A stretch of DNA of 51,276 nt from Thiorhodococcus minor (GTDB taxonomy: Bacteria; Pseudomonadota; Gammaproteobacteria; Chromatiales; Chromatiaceae), in contig NZ_JAAIJQ010000041.1 of the NCBI RefSeq assembly GCF_010820565.1, forward strand, positions 1 through 51,276. Reading direction: 5' to 3'. A model generated the notes under the pieces. The model was not told the origin of the DNA and made no database searches. It saw only the letters and a program-made list of their open reading frames with translations. The position numbers and the translations under genes were made by a program. Shown piece by piece: positions 26,897-37,598 of this stretch (position 1 is the stretch's first letter; every line of letters begins with the position of its first letter).

Positions 26897-27811
26897 ATGG
26901 CTAGGCGAAGCCCCATGAAGGACAATGGCTCTAGGTCAAAGGCGCCAGGTGCCTCGACGCCGGCCGTGACGACTGGCGATTCCCAGCCGGCGGCCTCCCC
27001 GCGAGTCCCCAAGCCTTTGGTTCGTATCCGCGGCCTGACCTATCGCCGTGGCTCGCTGGTCGTCTTCGAAGACCTGGATCTGGATATCCAGCGTGGCGCG
27101 GTCACGGCGGTCATGGGGCCGAGCGGCACCGGCAAGACGACCTTGCTCAAGCTGATTACCGGCCAGCTGCGACCGGATGCCGGAAGCATCGAGGTCGATG
27201 GGCTGAACATCCAGGGGTTGGACAAGCCGCAGCTGTTCAAGCTGCGCCGCCGCATGGGCATGCTATTCCAATCGAATGCCCTGCTGACGGATCTCAGCGT
27301 CTTCGACAACGTGGCCTATCCGCTGCGCGAGCATACGGATCTGAGCCCCTCCATGCTGCGCAAGGTGGTCCTGCTCAAGCTGGAGGCGGTCGGGCTGCGC
27401 GGGGCGCGCGATCTCATGCCCAGCGCCCTTTCCGGTGGCATGGCCCGCCGGGCCGCGCTGGCGCGGGCGATCGCCCTGGATCCGATGATGATCCTCTACG
27501 ACGAGCCCTTCACCGGCCAGGATCCGATCTCGATGGGCGTGCTGATCGCGCTGATTCGTCACCTCAACGACGCAGCTGGCCTCACCAGCATCGTCGTCTC
27601 GCACGACGTGCGCGAGACCGCGAGCATCGCCGACTATCTGTACGTGATCTCGCAGGGGCGAATCATTGCCCAGGGGTCCCCGGCGGAGGTCGAGGCGGAC
27701 GACTCGGAATGGGTCCGTCAGTTCATGGGCGGTCTGCCCGACGGACCCGTGCACTTCCACTATCCGGGGCCGCCGCTGGCGCAGGATCTGCTCCGACGGA
27801 GCGCGGCCTGA
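26897..27811 (+). CDS. mlaF: Phospholipid ABC transporter ATP-binding protein MlaF
   Basis: The 304-residue product is the ATPase of the MlaFEDB complex that moves phospholipids between the outer and inner membranes. Walker A is GPSGTGKTT, the signature motif [16 protein letters not shown], and Walker [14 protein letters not shown]. The family core starts near [11 protein letters not shown], so there is an extra polar N-terminal tail of about 40 residues rich in Ser, Pro and Ala. An ATG six codons later (26915) is an alternative start. It overlaps mlaE by one base. Confidence 0.94.
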   Translation: MARRSPMKDNGSRSKAPGASTPAVTTGDSQPAASPRVPKPLVRIRGLTYRRGSLVVFEDLDLDIQRGAVTAVMGPSGTGKTTLLKLITGQLRPDAGSIEVDGLNIQGLDKPQLFKLRRRMGMLFQSNALLTDLSVFDNVAYPLREHTDLSPSMLRKVVLLKLEAVGLRGARDLMPSALSGGMARRAALARAIALDPMMILYDEPFTGQDPISMGVLIALIRHLNDAAGLTSIVVSHDVRETASIADYLYVISQGRIIAQGSPAEVEADDSEWVRQFMGGLPDGPVHFHYPGPPLAQDLLRRSAA

Positions 27812-28593
27812 TGCTGGTGGATTCCATAGCCGCGCTCGGGCGTGGCGTGCTGGACTCGCTGACCCGGCTGGGGCGCGGGCACCTGCTGCTGGCCGACATC
27901 TTGCGCGGGTCCGGGGAGATCTTCCGGCATCCGCGCTTGCTGGGCGAGCAGATCGTCAATATCGGTGTCCTGTCGCTCCTCATCGTCGGCGTCTCGGGGC
28001 TCTTCGTCGGGATGGTGCTCGCGCTCCAGGGCTACTATGTGCTCAACCAGTTCGGCGCCGAGGAGAGCCTGGGTGTCATGGTGGCCGCGTCTCTGGTGCG
28101 CGAGCTCGGTCCTGTCGTGACCGCTCTCTTGGTCGCGGGGCGCGCGGGCTCGGCGCTGACGGCGGAGATCGGCCTGATGAAGGCGACCGAGCAGCTTTCC
28201 GGCCTGGAGATGATGGCGGTCGATCCGGTCCGGCGCGTGCTGACACCGCGCTTCTACGGCGGCGTGCTCGCCATGCCCATGCTTGCGGCCATCTTCAGCG
28301 CCGTGGGTATCCTCGGGGGCTATTTCGTCGGTGTGGGGCTGCTGGGCGTCGATGACGGCGCCTTCTGGAGCCAGATGCAGGCGAAGATCGATTTTGCCGA
28401 GGACGTGGTCAACGGCGTCATCAAGAGCCTGGCCTTCGGGATCGTGGTCACTTGGATTGCCCTCTTCCAGGGCTACGACAGTGTGCCGACGTCCATCGGC
28501 GTGAGTCGCTCGACGACCCGATCGGTCGTCCATGCGGCGCTGGTCGTCTTGGGGCTGGATTTCGTCTTGACGGCGCTGATGTTTGGAGACTGA
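27811..28593 (+). CDS. mlaE: Phospholipid ABC transporter permease MlaE
   Basis: The 260-residue product is an MlaE-family permease with about five membrane helices, including [20 protein letters not shown] and LALPMLAAIF-like stretches. Typical conserved segments are [36 protein letters not shown] and a C-terminal FALTALMF-type helix. The start codon overlaps the mlaF stop (TGATG). An open frame running further upstream in mlaF is a shadow. Confidence 0.95.
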   Translation: MLVDSIAALGRGVLDSLTRLGRGHLLLADILRGSGEIFRHPRLLGEQIVNIGVLSLLIVGVSGLFVGMVLALQGYYVLNQFGAEESLGVMVAASLVRELGPVVTALLVAGRAGSALTAEIGLMKATEQLSGLEMMAVDPVRRVLTPRFYGGVLAMPMLAAIFSAVGILGGYFVGVGLLGVDDGAFWSQMQAKIDFAEDVVNGVIKSLAFGIVVTWIALFQGYDSVPTSIGVSRSTTRSVVHAALVVLGLDFVLTALMFGD

Positions 28594-28597
28594 GGAT

Positions 28598-29065
28598 ATG
28601 GCCAAGCGGCAAAATGTGGAGCTGATGGTCGGTGCCTTCGTGGCGCTCGGCTTGGTGGCGCTCTTCTTTCTCGCCATGAAGGTGAGTAATCTCAGCCTGA
28701 GCTCAGGTGGCGAGGGCTATGCGCTGACCGCGCGCTTCGCGAACGTCGGCAGTCTCAAGGTCCGGGCCCCGGTCACCATGGCGGGTGTGCGGATCGGGCG
28801 GGTCGAGGGCGTGCGCTTCGACAAGACGACCTACGAAGCCGTGGTGACCATGCGTGTCGATGCCGGGATCGACGCCATCCCCGAGGATACCTTCGCGAAT
28901 ATCTTTACCGCCGGTCTTCTCGGCGAGCAGTACATCGGTCTCGAGCCTGGCGGCAGCCCGGACTACCTGCGCGACGGCGACGAGATCGCCAACACGCAGT
29001 CGGCGCTGGTGCTCGAGCAGATGATCGGACAGTTTCTTTTCAGAAAAGCAGGTGAGAGCGGCTGA
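28598..29065 (+). CDS. mlaD: Phospholipid transport substrate-binding protein MlaD (MCE domain)
   Basis: The 155-residue product has one N-terminal membrane helix (LMVGAFVALGLVALFFLAM) and a single MCE domain: YALTARFANVGSLKVRAPV, MAGVRIGRVEGVRFD, and NIFTAGLLGEQYIGLEPGG. MlaD forms the hexameric periplasmic ring on MlaE. The ATG at 28598 was chosen; a TTG five codons earlier overlaps mlaE. The stop overlaps the mlaC start. Confidence 0.95.
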   Translation: MAKRQNVELMVGAFVALGLVALFFLAMKVSNLSLSSGGEGYALTARFANVGSLKVRAPVTMAGVRIGRVEGVRFDKTTYEAVVTMRVDAGIDAIPEDTFANIFTAGLLGEQYIGLEPGGSPDYLRDGDEIANTQSALVLEQMIGQFLFRKAGESG

Positions 29066-29681
29066 TGGCTTCGAGACGTCACTTCCTGATCGGGCTTCTG
29101 GCCCTGGCACCCCTGTTCTGGAGCCTTGGCGCCCAGGCTGCGCAAGACGAGGCGACGGCGCTGGTCAAGCGCACGGCCGAGCGGATGCTGAGCACCCTGG
29201 AGGCGCGTCGCGCCGAGGTGGATCGTAATCCATCGCTGATCTACGGCATGGTGGAGAGCATCGTTGCGCCTCATTTCGACTTCCAGCGCATCACCCAGGG
29301 CGCGCTCGGGCAGTACTGGCGCCAGGCGACGCCCGCCCAGCAGCAGCGTCTCGTCGACGGCTTCAAGCAGGTGCTGATCCGCACCTACGCCCGCTCGCTG
29401 CTCAGCTATTCGGGGGAGGAGATTCGGTATCTGCCCGTCAAGCCGGGGAGTCGCCCCTCGACGGTCACTGTTTCGACCGAGGTGCGCGAGCCGGGCGCCG
29501 CCCCCATCCCCGTCGACTACCGTATGTATAACAACGGCAACGGCTGGAAGGTCTATGACGTGGTGATCAACAATGCCAGCCTCGTCGGCAATTACCGGAG
29601 CAGCTTCGCGAACGAGATCCGTCAGAGCGGCGTCGACGGTCTGATCGCGAAGCTCGTGGACATGAACCAGAAGGGCCAAGG

Positions 29682-29685
<4 letters not shown>
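29065..29685 (+). CDS. mlaC: Phospholipid-binding periplasmic protein MlaC
   Basis: The 206-residue product carries a signal peptide (RRHFLIGLLALAPLFWSLGAQA) followed by the MlaC/Ttg2D fold: VAPHFDFQRITQGALGQYWR, FKQVLIRTYARSLLSY, and NGWKVYDVVINNASLVGNYRSSF split over the centre. It ferries phospholipid across the periplasm between the outer-membrane and inner-membrane Mla complexes. Confidence 0.95.
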
Positions 29686-31962
<2,277 letters not shown>

Positions 31963-32024
31963 GGGATGCGCCCAGGCAGCCGTCATTTCAGCGTGAACTT
32001 TCAATTCCAAACAGTGACATCGTC

Positions 32025-33332
32025 GTGACCGAGATCAAACGTCTTTCTACCGCGGATTCCGACTATCAGGCACGGATCGCCGATCTGCTGGCCTGGGAGT
32101 CCGTGTCGGATGACAGGGTCCAGCAGACCGTCGCCGAGATCATTCGCGAGGTCCGCGCCCGCGGTGACGCGGCCTTGATCGACTACACCAGCCGTTTCGA
32201 CCGCTGGACCCCAGCGAGCGCGGCGGACCTCGAGCTGCCAAAGGCCCGCTTGGAGGCGGCTTGGGGCAAGATTCCGGCCGCTCAGCGCGCCGCACTCGAG
32301 AAGGCGGCCGAGCGCATCCGCGCCTATGCCGAGCACCAGAAGACGAGCGGCTGGAGCTACCGCGAGCCGGACGGCACCCTGCTCGGTCAGCAGGTGACGC
32401 CGCTCGATCGCGCCGGGCTCTATGTCCCTGGGGGCAAGGCGGCCTATCCCTCCTCCGTGCTCATGAACGCCATTCCCGCCAAGGTGGCCGGTGTCGCCGA
32501 GCTGATCATGGTGGTGCCGACGCCCGACGGTGAGCTGAACGAGCTGGTCCTCGCCGCCGCCCATGTCTCGGGCGTCGACCGCGCCTTCGCCATCGGTGGC
32601 GCCCAAGCGGTCGCGGCCCTGGCCTATGGCACGGAATCCATCCCTGGCGTCGACAAGGTTGTGGGACCAGGCAACATCTATGTCGCCACCGCCAAGCGGG
32701 CCGTCTTTGGTCAGGTCGGCATCGACATGGTCGCTGGCCCATCGGAGATCTTGGTCGTCTGCGACGGCGGGACGGATCCCGACTGGATCGCCATGGACCT
32801 CTTCTCCCAGGCCGAGCACGACGAGGATGCCCAGTCGATCCTGGTGAGCTGGGATGCCGGTTTTCTCGATCGCGTCGCCGCCAGCATCGACAAGCTGCTG
32901 CCGACCATGGAGCGCCAGGAGATCATCTCCGCCGCCCTGCGCGCACGCGGGGCCCTGATCCAGGCGCGCGATCTGGACGACGCCATCGATGTCGCCAACT
33001 TCATCGCCCCCGAGCACTTGGAGCTATCGGTCGAGGACCCCGAGGCCATCGTCGGCCGCATCCGCCACGCGGGCGCCATCTTCATGGGGCGCTACACCGC
33101 CGAGGCCTTGGGCGATTACTGCGCCGGTCCCAACCACGTGCTGCCGACCTCGCGCACGGCGCGCTTCTCCTCGCCGCTCGGCGTCTACGACTTCCAGAAA
33201 CGCTCCAGCCTCATCATGGCCTCGCGGGCCGGCTCGGCCGAGCTGTCCAAGACCGCCTCCGTGCTGGCGCGCGGCGAGGGGCTGACCGCCCACGCGCGCT
33301 CCGCCGAATACCGCGGAGAAGGCGCGGAATGA
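32025..33332 (+). CDS. hisD: Histidinol dehydrogenase
   Basis: The 435-residue product oxidises histidinol to histidine in two NAD-dependent steps. Landmarks are [58 protein letters not shown], the metal/catalytic region [12 protein letters not shown] and [15 protein letters not shown]. The GTG at 32025 gives the normal length; no clear ribosome binding site is visible and upstream codons in this frame overlap hisG. The stop overlaps hisC by four bases. Confidence 0.95.
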   Translation: MTEIKRLSTADSDYQARIADLLAWESVSDDRVQQTVAEIIREVRARGDAALIDYTSRFDRWTPASAADLELPKARLEAAWGKIPAAQRAALEKAAERIRAYAEHQKTSGWSYREPDGTLLGQQVTPLDRAGLYVPGGKAAYPSSVLMNAIPAKVAGVAELIMVVPTPDGELNELVLAAAHVSGVDRAFAIGGAQAVAALAYGTESIPGVDKVVGPGNIYVATAKRAVFGQVGIDMVAGPSEILVVCDGGTDPDWIAMDLFSQAEHDEDAQSILVSWDAGFLDRVAASIDKLLPTMERQEIISAALRARGALIQARDLDDAIDVANFIAPEHLELSVEDPEAIVGRIRHAGAIFMGRYTAEALGDYCAGPNHVLPTSRTARFSSPLGVYDFQKRSSLIMASRAGSAELSKTASVLARGEGLTAHARSAEYRGEGAE

Positions 33333-34408
33333 AGGCCCGCATCGATGCCCTGGTGCGGCCCGAGATCCGTGCGCTCAAGGCCTACCACGTCCCCGAGGCG
33401 ACGGGCCTGATCAAGTTGGATGCCATGGAGAATCCCTATGGCTGGCCCGATGCGCTCAAGGCCGAATGGCTCGAGACGCTGCGCGCGGTCGAGCCGAATC
33501 GCTATCCGGATCCGCAAGGGGAAGATCTGCAGCTGGCCATCCGTGCGGCCATGGATATCCCGGAGGACATGGGCCTGCTGCTGGGCAATGGCTCGGACGA
33601 GCTGATCCAGATGATCGCGCTCACGGTCGCGCAGTCCGGCCGCAAGATCCTCTCGGTCGATCCCGGCTTCGTCATGTACCGCATGATCGGGCTCTTCGCC
33701 GGCATGGAGTACCTGGGCGTGCCGCTCGAGGCCGAGGACTTCTCGCTCGACCTGGATGCCATGCTCGCGGCGATCGAGCGCGAGCAGCCGGCGCTGGTCT
33801 ATCTGGCCTATCCCAACAACCCGACCGGCAACCGCTTCGACGCCGACGACATGGTGCGCATCATCGAGATGGCACCCGGGCTGGTCATCGTCGATGAGGC
33901 CTATTCCCCCTTCACCGACTGCAGCTTCATGGGCTTGCTCGGCGACTGGGAGAACCTCCTGGTCATGCGCACCGTCTCCAAGATGGGGCTGGCCGGTCTG
34001 CGTCTGGGTTATCTCGTCGGCCCCAAGCCTTGGCTGGACGAGATCGACAAGGTCCGGCTGCCCTACAATATCAACGTGCTGACCCAGGTCTCCGCGGCCT
34101 TCGCCCTGAAGCACAAGGCGATGCTGGACGAGCAGACGCACAGCATCCGCGTCGAGCGCGGTCATCTCATGGAAGGTCTCGGTCGGCTTCCGGGCATCCA
34201 TCCCTATCCGAGCGAGGCCAACTTCATCCTGACGCGCATGCCTGAAGGACGCGCGGACGCCATCTTCGCCGGCCTCAAGGAGCGCAAGATCCTGGTCAAG
34301 AACCTGAACGGCGCGCACCCAATGCTCGAGGACTGTCTGCGCCTGACGGTTGGCTCGCCGGACGAGAACGCCGCCCTGCTGGACGCGCTCGGTCCCCTGC
34401 TCGCTTGA
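33329..34408 (+). CDS. hisC: Histidinol-phosphate aminotransferase
   Basis: The 359-residue product is a class I/II PLP aminotransferase. Visible are the N-terminal [15 protein letters not shown] and [38 protein letters not shown] and the PLP-lysine region [18 protein letters not shown], where the Lys of SK should form the Schiff base. The C-terminal [17 protein letters not shown] is typical of HisC. It is the last gene of a long coupled run from mlaF. Confidence 0.96.
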   Translation: MKARIDALVRPEIRALKAYHVPEATGLIKLDAMENPYGWPDALKAEWLETLRAVEPNRYPDPQGEDLQLAIRAAMDIPEDMGLLLGNGSDELIQMIALTVAQSGRKILSVDPGFVMYRMIGLFAGMEYLGVPLEAEDFSLDLDAMLAAIEREQPALVYLAYPNNPTGNRFDADDMVRIIEMAPGLVIVDEAYSPFTDCSFMGLLGDWENLLVMRTVSKMGLAGLRLGYLVGPKPWLDEIDKVRLPYNINVLTQVSAAFALKHKAMLDEQTHSIRVERGHLMEGLGRLPGIHPYPSEANFILTRMPEGRADAIFAGLKERKILVKNLNGAHPMLEDCLRLTVGSPDENAALLDALGPLLA

Positions 34409-34449
34409 GCCGAGCTCCGGAATGCGGAGCCGCAAAGGCGCCAAGGCCG

Positions 34450-34531
34450 GTCGGGCGGACGAGCGAGAGCGAAGTCCACCGAATCCCGCGCCGGTGGCTG
34501 TTGGCGGACCGCGCTGGGCTTGCCCGCCGAC
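34450..34531. repeat. Palindromic repeat, copy 1 (related to 47505 and 49771)
   Basis: The element has outer arms GGCGGACGAGCG and GCTTGCCCGCC and the inner sequence GCGAAGTCCACCGAATCCCG. The same inner sequence occurs at 47518-47543 and, inverted, at 49808-49838. It lies downstream of hisC and could form a strong RNA hairpin. Such intergenic palindromes are common in gammaproteobacteria; their function is not established. Confidence 0.7.
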
Positions 34532-34642
34532 GAGAGACTGCAGGGCGAGACGCTTTCTAGGTTGAGCGCCTCGACTTGGGCTTGAGCACCCGAGGCTATA
34601 CTTGTCCGGGTGCATCACAAGCATGAGCCTCGTCATCCCGAC

Positions 34643-35113
34643 ATGACTGACCTGACCACACTCTACCAGACCGACTACGCCGCCTGGGCGCAACGCAACG
34701 CCGAGCTGCTGCGCGAGCGACGCTTCGACGAGCTCGATATCGAGCATCTGCTGGAGGAGCTCAGCGACATGAGCAAGAGCGATCGCCGCGAGCTGCACAG
34801 CCGTTTGCTGGTGCTGCTGGCGCATTTGCTCAAATGGGAGTTTCAATATCGCTCGCTCTCCGAGCGGTGGCGCGAATTCAAAGGCGACAGCTGGCGCTCG
34901 ACCATCGTCGAGCAGCGCGAGCAGCTTGCCGATTTGCTGCGCCAATCCCCCGGCCTGAAGTCTGCCGTCGATGGGGCCATTGCCGACGCCTATCCGGTCG
35001 CGGTCCGTCTCGCCCACAAGGAGACCCGGCTGCCCAAGACCATATTTCCTGAAATCTGTCCCTATAGCCGCGACCAGGTCTTCGACGACGACTTCTATCC
35101 CGAGTCGGAATGA
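34643..35113 (+). CDS. DUF29 family protein
   Basis: The 156-residue product is a DUF29 protein: TLYQTDYAAWAQRNAELLRE at the N-terminus, then DIEHLLEELSDMSKSDRREL, LLVLLAHLLKWEFQ and WRSTIVEQREQLADLLRQSP. This family is small, all-helical and of unknown function, and is frequent in cyanobacteria and purple sulfur bacteria, often in several copies. The ATG at 34643 matches the usual family start; a GTG eleven codons earlier is less likely. A second, truncated DUF29 sequence lies at 36137-36487. Confidence 0.88.
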   Translation: MTDLTTLYQTDYAAWAQRNAELLRERRFDELDIEHLLEELSDMSKSDRRELHSRLLVLLAHLLKWEFQYRSLSERWREFKGDSWRSTIVEQREQLADLLRQSPGLKSAVDGAIADAYPVAVRLAHKETRLPKTIFPEICPYSRDQVFDDDFYPESE

Positions 35114-35244
35114 GTATCTCGAATGCGCCCTTGTCGAGACGGCATCCCTCATGCCCGGTCCGCCCGGCGGTGCTAGCCGAGAAACATCCAGATGCCGGAC
35201 TTTCTGGCTGACAGGCCGCTCATCCGTTCGGATGACGCATAGGA

Positions 35245-35280
35245 CACCTAAGAGCCCTTCTAAGACAAGGCTCTTAGGTG
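35245..35280. repeat. Perfect 12-bp stem-loop
   Basis: CACCTAAGAGCC and GGCTCTTAGGTG pair perfectly around a 12-base loop. No T-run follows on either strand. It lies between the DUF29 gene and the parDE locus and may be a terminator-like structure or a trace of a mobile element. Confidence 0.6.
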
Positions 35281-35320
35281 ATCTCCTGAAATGATCCTAC
35301 CCAGAACAGCGCCTCCAGTA

Positions 35321-35432
35321 GGATGGGCAAAGCCCCTGGCACGCCGGCGCGTATGGGGAAGCCGTTTGTGGGGCGTGCCCACCCAGGTCGCTCAGGCGCC
35401 TGGACGATGGGCAGGCTGCGCTTTGCCCATCC
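35321..35432. repeat. Palindromic element with GGATGGGCAAAGC ends
   Basis: The two ends are a perfect 13-bp inverted repeat enclosing about 86 bases with further internal symmetry (GGGCGTGCCCACCC; CAGGCGCCTGG). The style resembles the GGTGGGC-type palindromes near the T6SS genes but the sequence is distinct. Confidence 0.6.
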
Positions 35433-35491
35433 TCGGGGAATCTGTTTCCCGGAAATCACCTAGGCTGGCTGCTGGTGGCTGTCAGGTCCTC

Positions 35492-35794
35492 CTAGGGACA
35501 ATTGTCCGTTAGCAGTGCCAGAACATCACGTGCACCATGCACCACGCGGACGACCTCGATACCATCCGTGATCTCGCGATACAGGATGAGATACCGTCGC
35601 ATCGGAAAGTAGCGCAGTCCCGGCGCAATATCTGGCCGCGCTGGACCCAGGGACGGTTGATCCCGAAGAAGCATTAGCTTCTCCTCAATGTCATCTAGAA
35701 TACGGTCGGCGGCGCGCCTATCACCCGGCGCAATGTAGAGCCAGATGTCGATTAGATCTTCCTCGGCTTGGGCCGTCCGCTTGATGTTTGGCAT
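35492..35794 (-). CDS. parE: ParE/RelE-type toxin
   Basis: The 100-residue product is a small basic RelE/ParE superfamily toxin. It begins IKRTAQAEEDLIDIWLYIA, the usual helix pair, and has LGPARPDIAPGLRYFPMRRYLILYREI and VVRVVHGARDVLALL, the core strands. ParE toxins poison DNA gyrase, RelE toxins cut mRNA; the R--RYLILYR pattern and the ParD-like partner favour ParE. It starts six bases after parD. Confidence 0.87.
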   Translation of the reverse strand: MPNIKRTAQAEEDLIDIWLYIAPGDRRAADRILDDIEEKLMLLRDQPSLGPARPDIAPGLRYFPMRRYLILYREITDGIEVVRVVHGARDVLALLTDNCP

Positions 35795-35800
35795 TGTCCC

Positions 35801-36091
35801 TCATGCCCTTGGCTCTTGAGTCTCCTCAGCGTCGACAAGCCGCCGCCGGGCCTCAGTCTTGACCGCCGCCATATCGGTGAAACGTCCCTGTCCACTCGCA
35901 AGGCCTTCCTGCCAAAGACGCCGCAGCTCCTCCACTTCGCTCTGCTCCAGGGCACGCCGCTTCTTCCAGTCCCGCAGCGCTTCCCGCATGACCTCGCTGG
36001 TTGAGGCATACTCGCCGCTCTCGACAGCTTCGCGCACAACGGCCAGCATTTCGGGCGTTAGCGCCACACTCACCTTTTCGACGTTCGCCAT
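35801..36091 (-). CDS. parD: ParD-type antitoxin
   Basis: The 96-residue product has an N-terminal ribbon-helix-helix (KVSVALTPEMLAVVREAVESG, then YASTSEVMREALRDW) and a charged C-terminal arm that would wrap the toxin. It is the first gene of the parDE pair, as usual for ParD, and should autoregulate the operon. Confidence 0.88.
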   Translation of the reverse strand: MANVEKVSVALTPEMLAVVREAVESGEYASTSEVMREALRDWKKRRALEQSEVEELRRLWQEGLASGQGRFTDMAAVKTEARRRLVDAEETQEPRA

Positions 36092-36117
36092 GACCCGTAT
36101 CCCCTGATTTAAAGGTC

Positions 36118-36131
36118 GTAAGGATTCCTAC
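36118..36131. promoter_or_regulatory. Possible ParD operator (imperfect palindrome)
   Basis: GTAAGGATTCCTAC lies about 30 bases upstream of the parD start and is an imperfect palindrome (GTA-GGA-TCC-TAC on the two strands). Location and symmetry fit an autoregulatory operator, but there is no direct support. Confidence 0.25.
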
Positions 36132-36136
36132 TATAG

Positions 36137-36487
36137 AGCAAGAAGACGTCTCTAGAGCTCCAGCAGCTCGACATCCTCATCGCGCATCTGCTCAAGCTGC
36201 AGGTTCAGGTCGACCGAGCGCGCACCAATGAAAAGGGCTGGCGCGACACCATCAGGACGCAGCGCAGATCGCTGTTGTGGCATCTGGATCAAAATCCCGG
36301 ACTCAAGAGCCCGGCGCAGATGACGAAAGCCCTGGAAACTACTTGGGGTGACGGGCGCGATTTGGCGATCCGCGAGACTGGCCTGGATCCCGACCTCTTT
36401 CCCGAGGACAACCCCTTCAGTGCCGAGCACCTGCTAGACCCGGACAACGCGGTCTGGTATTCGCTCGCCTGGGATGTGCGCACCTGA
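36137..36487 (+). pseudogene. 5'-truncated DUF29 gene
   Basis: The frame has no proper start: an in-frame TAG lies just before 36137. It encodes the C-terminal two thirds of a DUF29 protein: LQQLDILIAHLLKLQVQ, then GWRDTIRTQRRSLLWHLD, NPGLKSP, and AIRETGLDPDLFPEDNPFS, ending ...YSLAWDVRT. The N-terminal WxxxxAxLLR part found in the intact neighbour is missing. The sequence is of a different DUF29 subtype from the intact gene, so it is not a simple duplication. A TTG at 36275 could still allow a fragment to be made. Confidence 0.75.
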
Positions 36488-36508
36488 TCTTGTGCGCGAG
36501 CGCCTCGC

Positions 36509-37384
36509 TCAGGTCCCTTCGATCCGGTCGTAGTAGCGTGCCCGGTAAAGCAAGCGGGGTGCGCTTCCGTCCGTGAAGCCGGTACGGGTGTGCAGCGCAT
36601 TGTTGCTCACCAGTCCCCAGCCGGACTTCAACCGCCCCTTGAAGTGCCAGGGCGAGCCTTCCTTGAGGATGCCTTTGAGGCAGGCGACGGCCTCGGCGGT
36701 CAGCCCGTCCTCGCGCCAGCGGATGTTGCGCGAGCGGTTGGTGAAGCGCATGTGGAGGCGCCCGTCGGGCCTCACCGAGAAGACAGGTCCGGGCTGGTCG
36801 GGACGCACCTGCTCGCCGTCGACGAAGCTGGCCGGAATCGTCATGCACTCCGGGTGCATGAGGGCGCGGATGTAGTCGGGCGACTTGTCGCGCACAAGGA
36901 TGTAGGCGATCTCCTGATCCAGCAGGGCGTTCTCTCCGCCGCTCTCGGCCGGCTGAACGCAATGGAGGAGTAGGGCGAAGATCTCGCGGTCCGGGCTGTT
37001 GTAATAGCCGTCCGTGTGCCAGTCGATGGGGCGGTTGGAGTAGGGGATGTAGTCTCGATGCCCGGCATCCGTCTGCACCGTCAATGAGGTGATGGCGTCC
37101 TCGTCGGCACCTCGGTTGTGATCGAGTCGATGCAGTCCGAAGCGCGCGCCGATCGCCGTCGGGATGGCCTTGTCCGGGTCGTCCCCGGTCTGACCGACAT
37201 AGATGGCCATGTTGGCTCGGCGGCAGCGCTCCAGGATGGCGGCATGCTCGCTGTCCGTCAGGCGGCGCGGATCACCGATCTCGACGACCAGGTCGGTGAG
37301 CGCCGTCGGAGCCTGGGCCAGCTTTTCATCGCGCCAGCGGCGGTAGGCGTCTTCGTTGTCCAAATCGAAGGGTGAATCGAGCAT
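36509..37384 (-). CDS. TauD/TfdA-family Fe(II)/2-oxoglutarate dioxygenase
   Basis: The 291-residue product is a TauD-like oxygenase. The facial triad is visible as His123 and Asp125 in DWHTDGYYN and the distal His265 in NNALHTRTGF; Arg277 or Arg281 would bind 2-oxoglutarate. The flanking IPYSNRPIDWHTDG and HMRFTNRSRNIRW stretches are typical of a subgroup with unknown substrates. It lies between the DUF29 relic and the type VI regulator and points away from the latter, so no functional tie to either is evident. Confidence 0.85.
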   Translation of the reverse strand: MLDSPFDLDNEDAYRRWRDEKLAQAPTALTDLVVEIGDPRRLTDSEHAAILERCRRANMAIYVGQTGDDPDKAIPTAIGARFGLHRLDHNRGADEDAITSLTVQTDAGHRDYIPYSNRPIDWHTDGYYNSPDREIFALLLHCVQPAESGGENALLDQEIAYILVRDKSPDYIRALMHPECMTIPASFVDGEQVRPDQPGPVFSVRPDGRLHMRFTNRSRNIRWREDGLTAEAVACLKGILKEGSPWHFKGRLKSGWGLVSNNALHTRTGFTDGSAPRLLYRARYYDRIEGT

Positions 37385-37598
37385 TGGGGGTGGCGCTCCT
37401 CTCCTGATGGGCTCTAGGGCACTTTGGGCTGGGCATCATCGGCCTTCGCCGATTGGAGGGCAACGCTAATCGGCGCGCTCGCGGAAGGCATTGACGCCTG
37501 TCAGCTGCCGCTGATGGGCCGTCAGGGGTGCACATCGCCATGCCAGTGCTTGCTACCATTGACGCATTGGCCCAGCCATTGGATCGACTGCACAGCCC

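Larger units (their letters stand above)
35114..35491. other. Intergenic region with nested palindromes
   Basis: This 378-base stretch carries no recognisable gene. It holds the 12-bp stem-loop at 35245-35280, a longer element bounded by GGATGGGCAAAGC (35321-35333) and GCTTTGCCCATCC (35420-35432), and, just inside the parE 3' end, the perfect palindrome GGACAATTGTCC (35496-35507). Confidence 0.55.

Noticed and set aside
33185-35152. A 655-codon minus-strand open frame opposite hisD, hisC and the DUF29 gene
   Set aside because: It is the mirror of recognised genes, with repetitive His/Asp/Gly/Arg composition typical of shadow frames.
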